In this document: piece after piece, positions 35,826 through 44,948 of the stretch
Numbering within the stretch: the stretch's first letter is position 1
Layout of the letters: each line of letters starts with the position of its first letter
Origin: an uncultured Opitutia bacterium
Lineage (GTDB): Bacteria > Verrucomicrobiota > Verrucomicrobiia > Opitutales > CAJWYM01
Assembly (NCBI GenBank): GCA_913049555.1
Contig: CAJWYM010000020.1
Span: 1-44,948 of the forward strand
Direction of reading: 5' to 3'
Length of the DNA stretch: 44,948 nt
Translations under genes and position numbers: made by a program
The notes under the pieces: model-generated
Seen by the model: the letters and a program-made list of their open reading frames with translations, nothing else
What the model was told of the DNA's origin: nothing
Databases searched by the model: none

Positions 35826-36857
35826 ATGGTTAAGCGAAGTTTAGCCATCGATGCAATGGGCGGTGATAAGGGACCTTCAGAGATCATTGAAGGAGTTTCC
35901 CTTGCTTTGAAAGGGTGTCTCAAAGAGGACACCTTTTTTATTGTTGGGAATGAACAAGTTCTCACGCCCTTGCTTCGGGAAAAATCCTTGCTTCAGAACG
36001 AACACATTCAAGTGGTTCACGCTTCTGAAATTATTGAAATGGATGAAAATCCTCTCAAGGCTATCAAGCGCAAAAAAGATTCTTCTATGATGCGCGCCTT
36101 AGATCTTGTAAAGAGTGGTGCAGCCAATGCTCTCATAAGTTGCGGGAATACTGGTAGCTTAATGGCAGGAGGCACGATCAAGGTTCGAACATTGCCTGGT
36201 GTCGAGAGGCCCGCCATTGGAAGTATCATTCCCTCAAATGGTTGCCAGTACGTATTGATTGATGCGGGTGCCAATCCGGATCCAAAACCAGAGCATCTAG
36301 TTCAAAATGCGATTATGGGTTCTTGCTACGCGGAAGCAACTTTGGGAATCCAAAACCCCAGAGTCGGTCTGTTATCCACTGGAACCGAAGAAGGCAAAGG
36401 AACCGACTTTATTCGGATGGTTCATGGATCTCTCAAAAATCTGCCCCTTGGTGTCATTGATTATCGTGGACCCGTTGAAGGATTTCAATTGTTTGAAAAT
36501 CATGTGGATGTGGTTGTTTGTGATGGGTTTGTTGGAAACATTTTACTTAAAACTTCCGAATCCTTGTTTGAAATGATTAAGTCTGTTTTGAAGGAAGAAA
36601 TGACAGCTACTCCGATCCGTAAACTTGGTGCATTTCTTGCTCGTGGAGCTTTTATCGGGATGAAAAAAAAGTTAAACCCTGTTGCCTTTTCAGGGGCTCC
36701 TTTTTTAGGCCTTAAAGGAAATGTTTTAAAAGCCCATGGATCTTCGGATCGTTTTTACATTGCTGGAGCTATAGGAATGGCTCGAGAAGTTTTAAAGAAG
36801 GATATGCTGTCCGAGATTCAACGCAAAGTAGAACTCGCAAATAATAAAAATTTATGA
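35826..36857 (+). CDS. plsX: Phosphate acyltransferase PlsX
   Basis: A 343-aa enzyme that converts acyl-ACP to acyl-phosphate, the first step to phosphatidic acid with PlsY. Family marks are [10 protein letters not shown] at the start, [16 protein letters not shown] near 68-84, [28 protein letters not shown] and [18 protein letters not shown] 35826 is preferred over the TTG two codons earlier. The stop overlaps the fabH start (ATGA). Confidence 0.96.
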   Translation: MVKRSLAIDAMGGDKGPSEIIEGVSLALKGCLKEDTFFIVGNEQVLTPLLREKSLLQNEHIQVVHASEIIEMDENPLKAIKRKKDSSMMRALDLVKSGAANALISCGNTGSLMAGGTIKVRTLPGVERPAIGSIIPSNGCQYVLIDAGANPDPKPEHLVQNAIMGSCYAEATLGIQNPRVGLLSTGTEEGKGTDFIRMVHGSLKNLPLGVIDYRGPVEGFQLFENHVDVVVCDGFVGNILLKTSESLFEMIKSVLKEEMTATPIRKLGAFLARGAFIGMKKKLNPVAFSGAPFLGLKGNVLKAHGSSDRFYIAGAIGMAREVLKKDMLSEIQRKVELANNKNL

Positions 36858-37852
36858 GTAATAAGATGCCATCTGTAGTAATAAAGGGTATGGGTGCATA
36901 TGCCCCTAAAAATGTGGTAACAAATGAAGATTTGAGTCAGATCGTGGATACTTCTGACGAGTGGATTCGCACTCGAACGGGAATTGGAGAGAGACATTTA
37001 GCCGACGAATCTGAGACGGTCAGTTTTATGGCTTCTGAGGCCGCGAAAGAGGCTTTGGAGAATTCTGGATTGTCTATTGAGGAGATCGACTTATTGATCG
37101 TTGCTACCATGACGCCGGATATGTTGTTTCCTTCTACTGCTTGTTTGGTTCAATCTAAACTGGGTCTTAAAAAGGTAGCTAGTTTTGACATTGAGGCAGC
37201 TTGTTCTGGATTTCTTTATGCATTAGAAGTGGGTAGTTCAATGTTGAAGGCTGGAGCTTACAAAAACGCTCTTATTATTGGTTCAGAAAAAATTTCAGGA
37301 ATCGTTGACTGGCAAGATCGAACCACTTGTGTTCTTTTCGGTGACGGTGCCGGCGCTGCTGTTTTGAGTAAGTCTGAGGAGCCGGACATCGGAGTTTTAG
37401 GCGCTCTTTTGAGAGCAGACGGAGATGCGGCGCATCTTCTTCACATGCCTGGAGGTGGGTCCAATATTCCAGCTTCTAGCGAATCATTGGACGATCGCCA
37501 ACATTTTTTGAAAATGAATGGCAAAGAGATTTTTAAAGTCGCGGTTCGATATATGGAGCAAGCTACGCTGGATCTTTTAGAGTCTAAAGGCTTGACCATT
37601 GAAGAGATTGATTGCGTGATCCCTCACCAAGCGAATATGAGAATTATTGATAGCTTGGGGGAACGTCTTGGAGTTCCGAAAGAAAAGTTTGTCAACAATT
37701 TAGTTCGCTACGGTAACACCTCAGCTGCATCCATTCCAATTGCTCTCACAGAGGCTGTAAAGCTTGGTAAGTTAAAGAAGGGAGATCATCTTTTATTAAT
37801 TGCCTTTGGTGCAGGGTTGACCTGGGGAGCATCTCTTATAAAATGGACTTAA
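36854..37852 (+). CDS. fabH: 3-oxoacyl-ACP synthase III
   Basis: A 332-aa thiolase-fold enzyme that starts fatty-acid synthesis by joining acetyl-CoA (or another acyl-CoA) with malonyl-ACP. The catalytic triad is C117 (EAACSGFLY), the histidine of IPHQANMRI and the asparagine of YGNTSAAS. The terminal [14 protein letters not shown] is typical. It overlaps plsX by 4 nt and is followed 3 nt later by the TPR gene. Confidence 0.96.
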   Translation: MSNKMPSVVIKGMGAYAPKNVVTNEDLSQIVDTSDEWIRTRTGIGERHLADESETVSFMASEAAKEALENSGLSIEEIDLLIVATMTPDMLFPSTACLVQSKLGLKKVASFDIEAACSGFLYALEVGSSMLKAGAYKNALIIGSEKISGIVDWQDRTTCVLFGDGAGAAVLSKSEEPDIGVLGALLRADGDAAHLLHMPGGGSNIPASSESLDDRQHFLKMNGKEIFKVAVRYMEQATLDLLESKGLTIEEIDCVIPHQANMRIIDSLGERLGVPKEKFVNNLVRYGNTSAASIPIALTEAVKLGKLKKGDHLLLIAFGAGLTWGASLIKWT

Positions 37853-37855
37853 ATC

Positions 37856-38917
37856 ATGAAATTTTTCCTTTTAAAAATAGTTGTTCTTTTTTTCTCTCTT
37901 AGTTCTTTTTCCATCTACGGTGATCTTGTCTGGTCTCCAGTTCGGGGGTGGTATGCAGAGGGAGGACTTCTTGAGGATTATCTTGGAGATGAGGGTTATG
38001 GACAAACCGCACTGAATCTAATGAACGAAGCTCGCGAGGCCCAAGAGAGTGGAAGTTTTAGAAAAGCAATTAAGTTGTATAAATCAGTAGTGAAGAAATT
38101 TGAGGATTCCTTGCTTGTCCCCGAGGCGATTTATCAAATGGGGATTTTACACAAAAGTAGAAAGCAATGGGATAAATCATTTGAGACCCTTCAGCGGATT
38201 ATTACTTATCACCCTGAGTATGAAAAGTTCAACAATGTAATTGCTGCTCAATTTGAGATTGCCTCTTCACTTAAGGATGGAGCTCGGACTCGAATCTTTT
38301 TTACTCTGCCAGGTTTGAAAAATTACAATCTCGCCCAAGATTTGTTTGAAAGTGTCATTAGGAACGCTCCTTACAGCGATTTTGCTTCTCTTTCTCTTAT
38401 GAATATTGCTACTTTAGCAAAGAACGCTGGTGATAAAGAGATCTCTATTGACGCCTTGGATCGGCTTGTCAACAACTACCCAGACAGCTCTTTGGCTCCG
38501 GATGCATACTACCTGTTAGCGGAAATCTATTCTTCCATTGTTGATGGTCCTGCCTATGATCAAGGGGCAACTCGTGAAGCCATGTCCTATTATCAAGATT
38601 TTTTAATTCTATATCCTAACAATTCTCAAGTATCTCTTGCTGAAATGGGCTTACAAGAAATGACTGAAGTCAATGCTCAGAGTAAATTATACATCGCTGA
38701 CTTTTACTTCCACAAGAAAAGGAACTTGAAAGCCGCATTGATTTTCTACAACGAGACGATCACAATTGCTCCCAAGTCTCAGTCTGCAATCCAAGCTAGA
38801 AAAATGGCGCATAAAATAAGGGATCTTTTAAAAATTCCAGATAAGGAATATGAGGAGATTACAAATCCTAGGAAAAGTGTCATCAAGAGAATTCTTCCCT
38901 CTTTTATGATTAAATAG
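37856..38917 (+). CDS. TPR protein, BamD/YbgF-like, exported
   Basis: A 353-aa protein with a Sec signal peptide (KFFLLKIVVLFFSLSSFSIYG, about 22 residues). Several tetratricopeptide-like helix pairs follow: residues ~50-115 (ALNLMNEAREAQESGSFRKA...), ~160-215 and ~215-320. The layout resembles BamD, which feeds outer-membrane proteins to the BAM complex, but there is no lipobox, so it is not a lipoprotein by sequence. It sits between fabH and an LptE-like lipoprotein gene (7 nt gap), which supports an envelope-assembly role. BamD-like scaffold is the likely label; a general TPR periplasmic protein is the alternative. Confidence 0.75.
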   Translation: MKFFLLKIVVLFFSLSSFSIYGDLVWSPVRGWYAEGGLLEDYLGDEGYGQTALNLMNEAREAQESGSFRKAIKLYKSVVKKFEDSLLVPEAIYQMGILHKSRKQWDKSFETLQRIITYHPEYEKFNNVIAAQFEIASSLKDGARTRIFFTLPGLKNYNLAQDLFESVIRNAPYSDFASLSLMNIATLAKNAGDKEISIDALDRLVNNYPDSSLAPDAYYLLAEIYSSIVDGPAYDQGATREAMSYYQDFLILYPNNSQVSLAEMGLQEMTEVNAQSKLYIADFYFHKKRNLKAALIFYNETITIAPKSQSAIQARKMAHKIRDLLKIPDKEYEEITNPRKSVIKRILPSFMIK

Positions 38918-38924
38918 TGACCCT

Positions 38925-39422
38925 ATGCGCGTAGTTTTCTCATTTATATTTTCTATTTTATTTACTTCCTGTAGTTCCTATCATCTGGGGATGGATCAAG
39001 AGCTTCCTTTTAGTTCCATTTATATTACACCTGTGGTTAACAATACCCAGGCTCCTCAGACTCAAGCACTCTTTTCAAAAGTATTGAGAGATCAGTTTGT
39101 TCAAGAGCCCTCTCTAGTGCTCGTTGGTTCTGAACAGAATGCAGGAGCTGTCCTGAATGTTGAGATTTCTAGTTATGATCGGATTATGTCTGCACATGAT
39201 GAGGATACAGATTTGGCTCGTTCTTACCAATTGAAGATTGTTGCGAGTTGCTCATTATTAGACGCCCGTAGTGGTCAGGTTTATTTTCGAAATCGTTCTT
39301 TAGATATAAAAACAACCGCTTACAATGAGGATCATATCAGTCGAGCTCAGAATCAGAATTTCCCTTCTATCTTAGATGCCTTGGCCAAAAAGATTGTCGA
39401 AGAGGTTGTAGGCGTCTGGTAG
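38925..39422 (+). CDS. LptE-like outer-membrane lipoprotein
   Basis: A 165-aa lipoprotein with signal peptide and lipobox LFTSC (Cys about residue 16). The mature part matches the LptE/RlpB-like pattern: a short YHLG start, SIYITPVVNNTQAP with the conserved asparagine-rich turn, FSKVLRDQFVQEPSLVLV, and strands LNVEISSYDR and YQLKIVASCSLLDARSGQVYFRNRS. LptE forms the plug of the LPS translocon LptD at the outer membrane. It is fairly diverged, so the family is likely but not certain. It follows the TPR gene and precedes rpe by 17 nt. Confidence 0.75.
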   Translation: MRVVFSFIFSILFTSCSSYHLGMDQELPFSSIYITPVVNNTQAPQTQALFSKVLRDQFVQEPSLVLVGSEQNAGAVLNVEISSYDRIMSAHDEDTDLARSYQLKIVASCSLLDARSGQVYFRNRSLDIKTTAYNEDHISRAQNQNFPSILDALAKKIVEEVVGVW

Positions 39423-39439
39423 CGCTTGCTAATTTCATT

Positions 39440-40096
39440 ATGAAAACTCATAAAAATATTTTAGCCCCTTCTTTACTTGCTGGAGACCACAGTTCTTTAC
39501 TATCTGCTTTGAAGGAGGTGGAAACTGCTGGCGCTCAATGGATTCATCTCGATATAATGGATGGTCATTTTGTTCCAAATTTGAGCTTTGGTCCCCAAAC
39601 AGTTGCAGATCTCAGGCCTAAAAGTAGTCTTTTTTTTGATGTTCATCTTATGCTTTCCCAGCCTCATAAATATATTGACGCTTTTTTAAAAGCGGGGTCT
39701 GAATTGATAACCATTCATGTGGAACCTGATTATCCAATACAGCAGACACTCGATAAAATCAAGGAAGCGAATTGTCAATGTGGGATTGCCTTGAATCCGA
39801 ATGTATCTGCAGCAGAAGTGGAGCCTTTTTTGCCGAGTGTTGATTTGGTTTTAGCAATGACAGTTTTTCCGGGTTTTGGGGGTCAATCTTTTCATGAAGA
39901 AGTCTTACCTAAGCTTAAAGAATTGAACGAATTGAGGAAAAAAAATAATTATCACTATCGTTTGGAGGTGGATGGTGGTATTGATTTAAAGACCGCAGAA
40001 TTATGCAAAGAGATGGGTGTAGATACATTGGTTGCAGGAACTGCTTTCTTTAAAGCCTCAGATCGATTGAATTTTATAAATAAAATAGAAAGTTAA
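39440..40096 (+). CDS. rpe: Ribulose-phosphate 3-epimerase
   Basis: A 218-aa TIM-barrel enzyme interconverting ribulose-5-phosphate and xylulose-5-phosphate in the pentose phosphate pathway. APSLLAGDHSSL at the start, HLDIMDGHFVPNLSFGP near 33-49, DVHLMLSQP, MTVFPGFGGQSF near 134-145 and VDGGIDLKTA near 178-187 give the catalytic Asp/His set and phosphate site. manC follows 4 nt later. Confidence 0.97.
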   Translation: MKTHKNILAPSLLAGDHSSLLSALKEVETAGAQWIHLDIMDGHFVPNLSFGPQTVADLRPKSSLFFDVHLMLSQPHKYIDAFLKAGSELITIHVEPDYPIQQTLDKIKEANCQCGIALNPNVSAAEVEPFLPSVDLVLAMTVFPGFGGQSFHEEVLPKLKELNELRKKNNYHYRLEVDGGIDLKTAELCKEMGVDTLVAGTAFFKASDRLNFINKIES

Positions 40097-40100
40097 AAGA

Positions 40101-41195
40101 ATGAGCTTAGCATCTAGATACGTGGTCATTATGGCAGGTGGAAAAGGGGAACGTTTTTGGCCTCAAAGCCGAATTAGAAGACCCAAGCATTTATTGCCCA
40201 TTGTTGGAAACAAACCTATGCTTACTCAAACAACAGACCGTTTGGAGGGTCTGGTTCCTGTTGAGAATGTTCTAATCATAACGAACATTGAACAACGTGA
40301 AGCGGTCATAGAGGTTTGTCCCAAAATACCTGTTGAGAATATAATTGGGGAGCCGGTGGGAAGAGACACAGCTGCAGCAGTTGGACTGGCTGCAACTCTT
40401 GTTTCGATCAGAGATCCAAAGGGTGTTTTCGCAATCATACCTGCAGATCATGTCATTCATGACTTTGCTTCCTTCCAATCTGTTTTAGATGCAGCCCTTG
40501 ATACGGCTTCTAATTCGAATGCAATCGTTACCGTTGGTATCAAACCGATTTCACCGGCAACCGGTTATGGATATATTCATCGAGGAAATTTAGAGGGTGA
40601 AAGTCGAGGCCAATCCGTTTATTCCGTGCAGAAATTTGTTGAAAAACCGGACTTAGAAACTGCTAAGACCTACTTGGAATCTGGAGAATATCTTTGGAAT
40701 GGAGGTATGTTCATTTGGAAATCATCGGTCGTTGAAGCTTCTTTAGAAGCCTATGTTCCTCAGTTGAAAGCGGCTCTTGATGAAATTAAGAAGCGCTTAC
40801 AATCTGGAGAGGATATGCAGGAATGCTTGGCTTCTCAATACCCATCATTAGAAAAGGTATCTATCGATTATGCTGTGATTGAAAAAGCAGAAAATGTCAA
40901 AACATTGGAAGCTACCTTCGATTGGGACGATGTTGGGGAATGGCCTGCCATAGAACGTCATTTTCCTAAAGATGAAAGTGGCAATGTAGCCAGAGGTGTG
41001 GTTGAAATAATGGATGCTCAAAACAATATTGTTTTTGCTGAGGAAGACCATACGATTGCTGTTCTTGGAGTTCAGGACCTGATTATTGTAAACAGTCCGG
41101 ATGCAACTCTAATTTCTCATAAAGATCGAGCTCAAGATATCAAAAAGATTGTTCAGAAAATTGCGGGAACAGATGCCGGCAAAAATTTAATGTAA
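40101..41195 (+). CDS. manC: Mannose-1-phosphate guanylyltransferase
   Basis: A 364-aa nucleotidyltransferase of the ManC type without the C-terminal isomerase domain (two-domain fusions are ~470 aa). The signature is MAGGKGERFWPQSR near 11-24 with PKHLLPI; EPVGRDTAAAVGLAA near 84-98; the metal site in IPADHVIH; KFVEKPD near 176-182; and LWNGGMFIW near 193-201. It makes GDP-mannose from mannose-1-phosphate and GTP for glycans or polysaccharide. It lies between rpe and ruvX with gaps of only a few nucleotides. Confidence 0.92.
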   Translation: MSLASRYVVIMAGGKGERFWPQSRIRRPKHLLPIVGNKPMLTQTTDRLEGLVPVENVLIITNIEQREAVIEVCPKIPVENIIGEPVGRDTAAAVGLAATLVSIRDPKGVFAIIPADHVIHDFASFQSVLDAALDTASNSNAIVTVGIKPISPATGYGYIHRGNLEGESRGQSVYSVQKFVEKPDLETAKTYLESGEYLWNGGMFIWKSSVVEASLEAYVPQLKAALDEIKKRLQSGEDMQECLASQYPSLEKVSIDYAVIEKAENVKTLEATFDWDDVGEWPAIERHFPKDESGNVARGVVEIMDAQNNIVFAEEDHTIAVLGVQDLIIVNSPDATLISHKDRAQDIKKIVQKIAGTDAGKNLM

Positions 41196-41200
41196 TTTTC

Positions 41201-41650
41201 GTGCCTCATTATTTAGGAATTGATTTTGGTGAGAAGCGAATTGGTCTTGCCTTTGGAGATGATCTTGGAGTTGCAATTCCAATTGATCCCTCTATTGGAA
41301 ATTCTCAGGAGGTTCGCATTCAGATCATAGCCGATACTATTACTAAAAGAAAAATAGATGAATTGGTTGTGGGTTATCCTTTAAATATGAACGGGACTAA
41401 AGGACCTAGAGTTCGCCAAGTGGATCGTTTTATCAATAAGTTAGAGGTTCGATTTAAGTTGCCGGTTCATAGGGTAGATGAGAGGCTCTCCAGTCATCAA
41501 GTAGAGTCCGAGTTGAAACAGATGAAGCAAAAATTGGATCGTGCATCGGGTGAATTGGATTCAAGAGCAGCGTCCTTGTTTTTACAAGAGTTTTTAGACC
41601 AGAATCTGTCTTTGACTTATTTGCCGGATGACCTTGAAGAAGGGGATTAA
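41201..41650 (+). CDS. ruvX: RuvX/YqgF, putative Holliday junction or rRNA-processing nuclease
   Basis: A 149-aa RNase H-fold protein starting with LGIDFGEKRIGLA (first catalytic Asp), followed by VVGYPLNMNG, VHRVDERLSS near 94-103 and a terminal DSRAASLFLQEFL (last Asp). Members are called Holliday junction resolvase or 16S rRNA pre-processing nuclease; the exact role differs among bacteria. The start is GTG at 41201, 5 nt after the manC stop. It ends the long rightward housekeeping run. Confidence 0.92.
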   Translation: MPHYLGIDFGEKRIGLAFGDDLGVAIPIDPSIGNSQEVRIQIIADTITKRKIDELVVGYPLNMNGTKGPRVRQVDRFINKLEVRFKLPVHRVDERLSSHQVESELKQMKQKLDRASGELDSRAASLFLQEFLDQNLSLTYLPDDLEEGD

Positions 41651-41664
41651 AGGCAGATTTGTAA

Positions 41665-41690
41665 TTTTGAAATAAATGTTCAAATTTTTT
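41665..41690 (+). terminator. Weak terminator after ruvX
   Basis: TTTGAA / TTCAAA forms a short stem with a 7-nt loop and is followed by a T-run. It lies about 15 nt past ruvX. The rest of the spacer to 41913 holds nothing else I recognise except a small CACCT-A-AGGTG palindrome at 41900-41910 near the end of the ABC gene. Confidence 0.45.
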
Positions 41691-41913
41691 GTTTAAAAAG
41701 GCATTCAGTGTTTACCAATTTAAAAGGATGTGTTCATTCAAATTCTTCAACCCTCCTTACCTAAATCCAGTCTGTTAAATTTCCGTTTTCGAGTGGTTTC
41801 TTTTGGGTTGCTTCTTTTGGCTTGGAATCAAAGGTAAGACTTCTTTTGTTGATTCATTTTTAAATCTCAACATTTCGTCTTTAGTATGATTTTTACTGGC
41901 ACCTAAGGTGGAT

Positions 41914-43665
41914 TTAGGCGTTCATCTCAATCAATTGTTCTGTCATTTCGATTTGACTGGTTAATAGCTTTTTAAAATGAATGCTTTCTTTCGCCAGATT
42001 TTTAAAGGTCCCTTGTTCCAAAATTTTTCCATGTCCCATAACTATGATTCTATCTGCGTTTCGAATTGTGCTTAGTCTGTGTGCAATAGAAACAACCGTT
42101 CTGCCATTGGCTAATTTATCCATCGCCTCTTGGATCATACGTTCACTTTCGTTGTCCAAGGCTGAGGTGGCTTCATCGAGAATTAATATTTTTGGATTTC
42201 GTAAAATAGCTCTAGCTATTGAGATTCTTTGTCTTTGTCCTCCAGATAGAGAAACCCCTCTTTCTCCCATGAGGGTTTCGAAACCGTTTGGCAGTTGATC
42301 TATAAACTCATCTGCATTGGCTGCAATGGCTGCTTCTCGGATCTCTTTATCTGTTGCATCTGCTTTTGCAATCCGAAGATTATCAATAACGGATCCCGAT
42401 AAAATCAGATTGTCTTGCATTACGATTGCGCAATTTTTCCTAAATTCTCTCATATTTAGAGAATGATGCGATTGGTTGTCTATTTTGATCGTTCCGCTGG
42501 ATATGTCATAGAGTCCAAGAATTAGATTCGCAATTGTACTTTTTCCAGATCCAGACTCCCCAACCAATGCTATGTGTTCACCCGGCCTGATATGTAGATT
42601 AAAGTCGGAGAGAACGATGCTTTCTTTTTTAGATGGGTAAGAGAAGTGGACCCGCTCAAATTTTACGTCCCCCTGCATCGGGTGAAGTAAAACAGATCCG
42701 TGCCAATTTTCCACCAAGTCTGTTTCCAGCACTTCACAGATACTCTCATAAGATTCTTGCCCCGTAAAGTATTGTTCGCTGAATTGGGTGATCATGTTGA
42801 TGGGCATCATGACTGTTGGGAGTGCTATTACAAATGCAAATAGGGTGCCTAAGGAGACACTGCCTTGTAAGACTAGATAGGACCCTCCGGCTATAACTGT
42901 GAGTTGTATGACATTGGTAAATACAAACATAGAGGTTCCAAATATAGAAGAGGCAACCGTTAGATTTATCAACGATTCTCCGAAATTATGGTTGTGGTTG
43001 TCTATTTTCTTTTCAGCTTTTTCTTCCTCCCCCAAACTTCTAAATAGACGGACTGCAGACAACAATTCATTTGCATTGCCTGTCAAGGTCTCTTGAGCCA
43101 ATCGGGCTCTATTATTTTCCCGAATAAGCATTTGTTTAAAATAGAGCTTGATGATTAAAAACACAGGAATTACGAAAAGAAGTAATAAAGCAAGTCTCCA
43201 ATCCATGAATATTAAAAGAGTAAAGACGGAAAGGCCTAAAATCATATTGGGCATACATTGATTCATAATTAAAAGCATGGTGTCTTGAATCTTTCTGGAA
43301 TCGAACGAATATTTTGAAAGTAACTTTCCCGTGGATTCTTGGTCAAGGTAAGCAAAGCTTAAAAACTGAATTTTATGAAAAAGGCGACTTCTTAAACTCA
43401 CAAGGGTTTTGGAAACACTAGTTACAATTGCATTGGCACCTGCTATAGAAAATGCATAGTGCATCAGTAGGCAACCTACGCAGAGAATGCAGATGGATAC
43501 AATGCCTATCTGATTGTTCGAGGGTATATAATCATCAATAATGACTCTAAATAACCAAGGAAGAGGAATAATTGCAATGACTCTGAAGATTACAAGAAAG
43601 AGTCCTTTCGAAAAACTGGATCGGTTATCATAAATAAGACTGAGAATATCTTTGGATTGTTTCAT
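41914..43665 (-). CDS. ABC exporter, fused membrane and ATPase domains
   Basis: A 583-aa half-transporter: six membrane segments within the first ~300 residues, then an ATPase domain with Walker A GESGSGKS (369-376), signature LSGGQ (473-477), Walker B ILILDEA (493-499) and switch H529. It is of the MsbA / LipA-type exporter fold without an N-terminal C39 peptidase domain. Its start overlaps the stop of the HlyD-like gene (TAATG), so the two work as a type-I-like export pair. The substrate is unknown: no toxin, bacteriocin or peptide gene is visible in the window. An outer-membrane partner is not nearby. Confidence 0.9.
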   Translation of the reverse strand: MKQSKDILSLIYDNRSSFSKGLFLVIFRVIAIIPLPWLFRVIIDDYIPSNNQIGIVSICILCVGCLLMHYAFSIAGANAIVTSVSKTLVSLRSRLFHKIQFLSFAYLDQESTGKLLSKYSFDSRKIQDTMLLIMNQCMPNMILGLSVFTLLIFMDWRLALLLLFVIPVFLIIKLYFKQMLIRENNRARLAQETLTGNANELLSAVRLFRSLGEEEKAEKKIDNHNHNFGESLINLTVASSIFGTSMFVFTNVIQLTVIAGGSYLVLQGSVSLGTLFAFVIALPTVMMPINMITQFSEQYFTGQESYESICEVLETDLVENWHGSVLLHPMQGDVKFERVHFSYPSKKESIVLSDFNLHIRPGEHIALVGESGSGKSTIANLILGLYDISSGTIKIDNQSHHSLNMREFRKNCAIVMQDNLILSGSVIDNLRIAKADATDKEIREAAIAANADEFIDQLPNGFETLMGERGVSLSGGQRQRISIARAILRNPKILILDEATSALDNESERMIQEAMDKLANGRTVVSIAHRLSTIRNADRIIVMGHGKILEQGTFKNLAKESIHFKKLLTSQIEMTEQLIEMNA

Positions 43666-44759
43666 TAGGATTTGTTGCTTCTGTAGGGTCGTCCAAGTAT
43701 GGAGTTGATTAAGTTTTCCTTACCTATAATCACCTCCACTTCAACTCCAGTTGCTGGAACGGGAGTACCTGGGTAGGATGTCATTTCAATCCATATTTTA
43801 AAAGTTCCTTCATTCAGTCCATTTTGTTGGTAACTGTTCGGTCGGACAATTCGATCTACTTTTCCATGAATGTATCCGACGATTTCAGATTTAAATACTT
43901 TGGATTTCATGCGAACTGTCATCTCTTTTTGAATCAAATCAATGTTGGATTCGTTGATCTCTGCAACCACCCTAAATCCTTCACTTACATCCTCAATCCT
44001 GAGTAGGGGTTGCCCTTTTTTGGCCAGTTGTGCACTGAAATCTATATACGATTCTGTTACTACGCCATCGAATGGAGCTTTTATAATCAGTTTGTTGAGG
44101 AAATCTTCACTTCGGTTTAATTCAGCCATCAAATAGTTGCGAGTTTGTTCCATGTGGATTCTTTTTTGTAGATGTGCTGCCTTTTTGAGCGCTTCCATAT
44201 TAGAGCTTTTCCAGTAAAGCCATTGGTCAATTTTTAGCTTCTCTTCAGACGCATGGATTTCCTTTAGTTGATGGTTTAAGTAAGTGATTTCCGAAATCAG
44301 TTTGCTTGTGGCTAATTTGCCATATATATCCCGAATTTTATCAATCGTTTTTGTCTTTTTGGCGTGAATCTTTGCAAGTGAATCCACGCTTTGGATTTCT
44401 GGGATGAATCCTGTAATTTTACAAATTTCTTCTGTTGTTAGATTTTGTTGGATAAGATGATTGATGTCTAAGAGCTGTTTTTTGAGTTCATTATTTTTTG
44501 AAATGACATCCTCATTATGAAGAGTCATAAGAACCTGTCCTTGTTTTACGATTTCCCCTGGTTTCAAAGAAATAGAGACGACTTGAGCCTCTACGGGTGA
44601 GAAAAGCAATGTGTGTTTTTTTGCTTCAATTGTCCCGTTACCATAGGAAATAATTTCAGTTCTAAAGAGGAACGCACCGAGAATAAATAAGAGCAGGCCC
44701 GCTCCAAAAACATAATTGAGAGAGGCAAAGGGTCTTGGACTTTTTTCTGAATGATTCAT
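43665..44759 (-). CDS. HlyD-family membrane fusion protein
   Basis: A 364-aa adaptor from ATG 44759 (a TTG five codons upstream is less likely). It has one membrane segment near 11-32, a lipoyl-like half near 45-78 (LFSPVEAQVVSISLKPGEIV), a long coiled-coil hairpin to about 205, the second half near 225-256 (IKAPFDGVVTESYIDFS), and a C-terminal beta domain. It links the inner-membrane ABC exporter to the outer membrane. It is translated together with the ABC gene (TAATG). A palindromic site lies 37-54 nt upstream of the ATG and could control the pair. Confidence 0.88.
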   Translation of the reverse strand: MNHSEKSPRPFASLNYVFGAGLLLFILGAFLFRTEIISYGNGTIEAKKHTLLFSPVEAQVVSISLKPGEIVKQGQVLMTLHNEDVISKNNELKKQLLDINHLIQQNLTTEEICKITGFIPEIQSVDSLAKIHAKKTKTIDKIRDIYGKLATSKLISEITYLNHQLKEIHASEEKLKIDQWLYWKSSNMEALKKAAHLQKRIHMEQTRNYLMAELNRSEDFLNKLIIKAPFDGVVTESYIDFSAQLAKKGQPLLRIEDVSEGFRVVAEINESNIDLIQKEMTVRMKSKVFKSEIVGYIHGKVDRIVRPNSYQQNGLNEGTFKIWIEMTSYPGTPVPATGVEVEVIIGKENLINSILGRPYRSNKS

Positions 44760-44795
44760 ATATATAGATTGCAAGCTGTTAAATTTTTGATTCTA

Positions 44796-44813
44796 AGAAT
44801 CATATATGATTCT
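44796..44813. promoter_or_regulatory. Perfect 18-bp palindrome upstream of the HlyD-ABC operon
   Basis: AGAATC-ATATAT-GATTCT is fully self-complementary, and a third half-site GATTCT (44789-44794) stands two bases outside it, making GATTCT-A-AGAATC as well. Its place just before the HlyD-like gene fits an operator for a dimeric repressor or a hairpin in the 5' leader. The regulator itself is not in the window. Confidence 0.5.
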
Positions 44814-44948
44814 AGGTGAGATTTTGATGAAACAATTTTTCATCACTCAATCCTTTCAATTAAAATAACAAGCTAAAGATAAAGATCCCTCAGTATATCA
44901 AAGAATTCTATTTGATTAAATAGTGAAAATTGATTTTTATATGTATAA

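Overview
The window looks like chromosomal DNA of a low-to-moderate GC Gram-negative bacterium, most likely a member of the Verrucomicrobiota (Opitutae-like). The reasons are a zinc-free L33 of the Bacteroidota/Verrucomicrobiota type, a Gld-type ABC exporter next to tyrS, a type-B (cytochrome b558) succinate dehydrogenase, BamD-like and LptE-like outer-membrane genes, and a Lys/Pro-rich membrane-anchored protein. The phylum assignment is an inference from protein style, not from a search.

Region 1 (1-12004) is a DNA phosphorothioation island. The rightward arm holds the 3' part of dndD, then dndE, dndA and an unrecognised 178-aa gene. The leftward arm holds dptF, dptG and dptH, the Dnd-linked restriction module. 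The two arms converge near 3.3 kb. The island is visibly more AT-rich than its surroundings and ends beside a tRNA-Phe(GAA) gene whose 3' end faces it, the usual geometry of an island integrated at a tRNA. dndB, dndC and any integrase would lie left of the window. The first ~36 bases do not keep one open frame into dndD, so a frameshift (real or sequencing) is possible there.

Region 2 (12005-17416) holds a leftward tyrS-ABC ATPase-permease-GldG-like series closed by a strong terminator, and the rightward rpmG gene. Region 3 (17417-25400) carries an NreB-like MFS exporter behind a possibly structured leader, a 77-aa conserved-looking small protein, a 508-aa Lys/Pro-rich tail-anchored protein, trxA, overlapping pabA-pabC, a cold-shock gene, miaA and a small P-loop kinase. 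Region 4 (25560-31448) carries a fructosamine-kinase-like gene, sdhCAB translationally coupled to thrH, and a leftward exported protein with two similar halves.

Region 5 (31942-35171) is sulfate activation (cysC, cysD, cysN) with panD tightly attached. Region 6 (35613-41650) is a long rightward housekeeping run: rpmF, plsX, fabH, a TPR protein, an LptE-like lipoprotein, rpe, manC and ruvX. Region 7 (41914-44759) is a leftward HlyD-type adaptor plus ABC exporter pair, with a perfect 18-bp palindrome just upstream.

The strongest biology is the Dnd/Dpt modification-restriction locus. DndA supplies sulfur from cysteine, DndCDE place it in the DNA backbone, and DptFGH attack unmodified DNA. The least explained parts are the 178-aa gene inside that locus, the Lys/Pro-rich membrane protein, and several inverted repeats in promoter regions.
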